DNA of 8,346 bases from Acidimicrobiaceae bacterium (GTDB taxonomy: Bacteria; Actinomycetota; Acidimicrobiia; Acidimicrobiales; UBA10347): the NCBI GenBank assembly GCA_003485885.1, contig DNHM01000544.1:6265-14610 (forward strand), read 5' to 3'. Shown piece after piece: positions 6,707 to 8,346 of this stretch (position 1 is the stretch's first letter; each line of letters begins with the position of its first letter). The notes beneath the pieces are model-generated. The model saw only the letters and a program-made list of their open reading frames with translations, ran no database searches and had not been told where the DNA came from. A program made the translations under genes and the position numbers.

Positions 6707-7885
6707 TTATCTGAGTTCGGCGACGACCTCGCAGAAGCGGGCGACTTCTTCTTCGGTGTTGAAATAGTGGACGCCGGCGCGCACTACGGCATCGATGGAC
6801 CTGGGGCCCAGTTCGAGCTGGGCCAGCATCACACCAGGCGTTGACACATTGATGCCCTGGGTCTGCAATGCGGCTTGCACGTCGCTCGCCGTCATGCCGC
6901 CGACGTCGAACGTCACGATGCCGGACTTGTGGGTCCCGGTGTCGAGAACGGCAACGTTAGGGATCGCTGAGAGGCCGAACCGCAGCAGACCAGACAACAA
7001 AGCGACCCGTTCGGCGATCGCATCGATGCCGACAGCGAGCATGTAGTTCGTAGCAACACCAAGGCCGACCTTGCCGCCATAGCCGAACTCGCCAAACTCG
7101 AAACGTTTGGCATCAGGGGCATACCTGAAGCTGTCAGCGGTGGTCCATTGTGCCGACCGGCCGTCGACGAATCCCGAATGGCCGAGTTTGGCGTGGACGT
7201 CGCCTCGGGCGAAGAGCACACCGGTTCCTCGTGGGCCGCGCATGAACTTGCGGCCGGTGTAGTTCAGGAAGTCACAGCCGAGCTCCTGCACGTCGAGCCG
7301 AAGCTGACCCGCGGCTTGGCACGCATCGAGCAGATAGACCGCTTCGGAACCAGATGCCTTCAGTATCCGTCCGACTTCGGCAGCTGGATGGATCGCCCCG
7401 TTTGTCATGGCGACCATGGTCAGTGACACCAGCTTGACCCGTTCGTCGAGCATGGCTTCGAACACCTCGACGTCGAAGTCGCCTGCGGGGTTGTTTGGCA
7501 CGACCTCTACGACAACGCCCTGTTCCCGGGCTTGGAGCCACCCGAAAGCATTCGCTTGGTACTCGCTGTGGCCGACAAGTATCCGGTCACCGACGCCGAG
7601 AGGGATTGACGAGAAGGCACGCCACCACCCGTCGCCAGCGCTGACGGCGAAGGCAATCTCACCAGGTTCGCAGTTCAGATAACGCGCCGATGCGTCGTAC
7701 ACGGCATTGAGATCAGTGGCGCGTGCCGCAGCGATCTCGTACCCGCCCGTGACTTCTTCGGCTCGCAGGTAGTCGACCATTGCGTCGACGACCTGGTGTG
7801 GCGGTAATGACGACCCAGCATTGTTGAAGTGGAGTACGCCTTCACAACCGACTGTGTCGGCTCGAATCTTGGTCATGTCGATCAC
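6707..7885 (-). CDS. PLP-dependent class V aminotransferase-fold enzyme, not a cysteine desulfurase
   Basis: A 392-residue fold-type I PLP enzyme of the class V group. Marks in order: HFNNAGSSLPP (19-29), GGYE (47-50), SAGDGWWRAF (82-91) contributing to the cofactor pocket, GDRILVGHSEYQAN (99-112), YLLDACQAAGQL with PLP-binding Asp187 and Gln190 (184-195), and NYTGRKFMRGPRGTGVLF with the Schiff-base Lys213 (208-225). The end, VRAGVHYFNTEEEVARF (368-384), lacks the RxGHHCA-type loop with the catalytic Cys of SufS, so sulfur transfer from cysteine by that mechanism is unlikely. The closest kinds I recall are EgtE-like C-S lyases and isopenicillin-epimerase-like proteins; substrate unknown. No egt or suf genes adjoin it. 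Start could be GTG 7883-7885, favoured because TAGGTT lies 7 nt upstream, or ATG 7874-7876. It leads the ychF-DUF192-rsmI block. Confidence 0.88.
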   Translation of the reverse strand: MIDMTKIRADTVGCEGVLHFNNAGSSLPPHQVVDAMVDYLRAEEVTGGYEIAAARATDLNAVYDASARYLNCEPGEIAFAVSAGDGWWRAFSSIPLGVGDRILVGHSEYQANAFGWLQAREQGVVVEVVPNNPAGDFDVEVFEAMLDERVKLVSLTMVAMTNGAIHPAAEVGRILKASGSEAVYLLDACQAAGQLRLDVQELGCDFLNYTGRKFMRGPRGTGVLFARGDVHAKLGHSGFVDGRSAQWTTADSFRYAPDAKRFEFGEFGYGGKVGLGVATNYMLAVGIDAIAERVALLSGLLRFGLSAIPNVAVLDTGTHKSGIVTFDVGGMTASDVQAALQTQGINVSTPGVMLAQLELGPRSIDAVVRAGVHYFNTEEEVARFCEVVAELR

Positions 7886-7892
7886 GGCGCTG

Positions 7893-7898
7893 AACCTA
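7893..7898 (-). promoter_or_regulatory. Candidate -10 box for leaderless aminotransferase-like gene
   Basis: Minus-strand TAGGTT, 7 nt before the GTG at 7885, with no Shine-Dalgarno between. It favours the GTG over the ATG three codons later. No good -35 is seen. It would drive the whole block down to rsmI, and it faces away from the bL37 promoter about 130 bp to the right. Confidence 0.45.
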
Positions 7899-7969
7899 GT
7901 CTGACCACACCACCGAGGCAGCCCCTTTCTCGCTGATGACCTGACCGTGGCCGATTAAGGAGCCGACGG

Positions 7970-7989
7970 TTCACCCCTGGATTCACCCC
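7970..7989 (+). promoter_or_regulatory. TTCACCCC direct repeat and CACCC/GGGTG palindrome in the divergent region
   Basis: TTCACCCC occurs at 7970-7977 and again at 7982-7989, a 12-bp period. The second copy continues into an inverted repeat CACCC-C-GGGTG (7984-7994). It lies midway in the 158-bp region between two divergent genes, about 40 bp before the bL37 -10 box. It looks like a regulator site. It recalls the GTTCACC units of Streptomyces PHO boxes, but those repeat every 11 bp, so no regulator is assigned. Confidence 0.35.
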
Positions 7990-8030
7990 GGGTGTGACGT
8001 TGGACCTGTGGAACCGGTTCGCGGCCGCTA

Positions 8031-8036
8031 TAGCAT
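8031..8036 (+). promoter_or_regulatory. Candidate -10 box for leaderless bL37-like gene
   Basis: TAGCAT (also readable as TATAGC two bases earlier), 7 nt before the ATG at 8044, with no Shine-Dalgarno in the short stretch between. The predicted transcript starts on or within a base or two of the ATG. TTGGAC at 8000-8005 is too far (25 nt) to be its -35. Confidence 0.5.
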
Positions 8037-8043
8037 CTTCGGC

Positions 8044-8130
8044 ATGTCGAAGCGCACCTCAAAGGGTAAAGCACGGGCTCGCCGTAACAAGGCGAACCAT
8101 GGTCGCAAGCCGAACTACGGCCGCAACTAA
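8044..8130 (+). CDS. bL37-like small basic ribosomal protein, 28 residues
   Basis: A 28-residue protein with 12 Arg/Lys and no acidic residue, starting MSKRTSKGKARARRNKA and ending KANHGRKPNYGRN. The tail matches the KANHGKRPN-type ending of bL37, a protein of about 24 residues seen in mycobacterial 70S structures in the large subunit and found in actinobacteria. This identification rests on my memory of that sequence. The N-terminal MSKR(T)SKGKARARR part has the same Lys/Arg-rich build. ATG is the only sensible start; a TAGCAT box 7 nt upstream suggests a leaderless, strongly transcribed mRNA. Its last 32 nt overlap, in a different frame, the apparent start of the DUF393 gene. Such genes are often missed because of their length. 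Confidence 0.8.
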   Translation: MSKRTSKGKARARRNKANHGRKPNYGRN

Positions 8131-8346
8131 ACCTGCGGCCCTAGGGCTCTTAATATTTGATGGTGATTGCGGGTTCTGCACAACAGCAGCCCGTAAGTTT
8201 GCGGATTTTGCGGGCGAGTCAGCTGAAGTCGCTCCATGGCAATCGCTTGACCTTGCTGACTTCGGCTTGACTGAACAAGAGTGCTCGACAGCGGTCTATT
8301 GGGTTCAAGACGGCACGTCGTACCGCGGCGCTGACGCTGTCGCGCA
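8099..8346 (+). CDS. DUF393 / DCC-motif thiol-disulfide oxidoreductase-like protein (cut by window edge)
   Basis: The frame encodes LLIFDGDCGFCTTAARKFAD, the hallmark DxDCxxC start of the DUF393 (DCC, YuxK-like) family: Asp21, Asp23, Cys24 and Cys27. Then follow VAPWQSLDLADFGLTEQECSTAVYWVQDG and YRGADAVA, matching the family's 'v..q......gl....... ..v..dg....G..Ai' pattern. The family is thought to be redox proteins with a CxxC pair, but substrates are not settled. Only 82 residues are present. The only ATG, GTG or TTG in this frame upstream of the motif, back to before the bL37 start codon, is the ATG at 8099, inside the bL37 gene. AAGGCG lies 4 nt before it, a modest ribosome site. This gives a 14-residue lead before the first strand. 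A non-standard start nearer the bL37 stop cannot be excluded. Confidence 0.82.
   Translation, partial: MVASRTTAATKPAALGLLIFDGDCGFCTTAARKFADFAGESAEVAPWQSLDLADFGLTEQECSTAVYWVQDGTSYRGADAVA

Noticed and set aside
8138..8147. GCCCTAGGGC palindrome followed by a T-rich stretch, as a terminator after bL37
   Set aside because: A perfect 10-bp palindrome leaves no loop for a hairpin, and the DUF393 frame reads straight through it.

Overview
The window is ordinary chromosome from a moderately high-GC bacterium, most likely an actinobacterium. Four things point there. The order tlyA-nadK-recN-pyrG is the one known from Mycobacterium and relatives. TlyA is the long (type II) form. A tiny basic protein ends in the KANHG(KR)RPN-type tail of the actinobacterial ribosomal protein bL37. 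Most genes that lack an upstream operon partner start on GTG or ATG a few bases after a TANNNT box, as in leaderless mRNAs. A deep-branching class such as Acidimicrobiia is my guess from the overall flavour; it is not shown by the sequence.

Layout. Positions 1-3739, minus strand: tlyA (rRNA 2'-O-methyltransferase), nadK (NAD kinase), recN (DNA repair ATPase), then the 5' part of pyrG (CTP synthase), which runs off the left edge. Positions 3740-4318: a 580-bp gap that separates two minus-strand blocks. It holds a cluster of GTGAC half-sites (4009-4035) and one possible 55-residue plus-strand ORF (4135-4302). Positions 4319-7885, minus strand: a PLP-dependent class V aminotransferase-fold enzyme, ychF, a DUF192 protein and rsmI, tightly packed and ending in a 4-nt ATGA overlap. 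Positions 7886-8043: a 158-bp divergent promoter region. Positions 8044-8346, plus strand: a 28-residue bL37-like ribosomal protein whose 3' end overlaps, in another frame, the start of a DUF393 (DCC-motif) protein cut by the right edge.

How the genes relate. Both minus-strand blocks carry a methyltransferase for 2'-O-methylation of the ribosomal decoding region (TlyA and RsmI). YchF is a ribosome-associated NTPase and bL37 is a ribosomal protein, so translation is the main theme. NadK, RecN and PyrG cover NADP supply, double-strand-break repair and CTP supply. I see no phage, transposon, CRISPR array, tRNA or rRNA gene, and no evident new multi-gene system. The points of most interest are small: the bL37/DUF393 overlapping pair, the recurring leaderless-start signature, the unexplained 580-bp gap, the absence of steA and mctB between recN and pyrG, and a YchF with Phe where the E. 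coli protein has its catalytic His.
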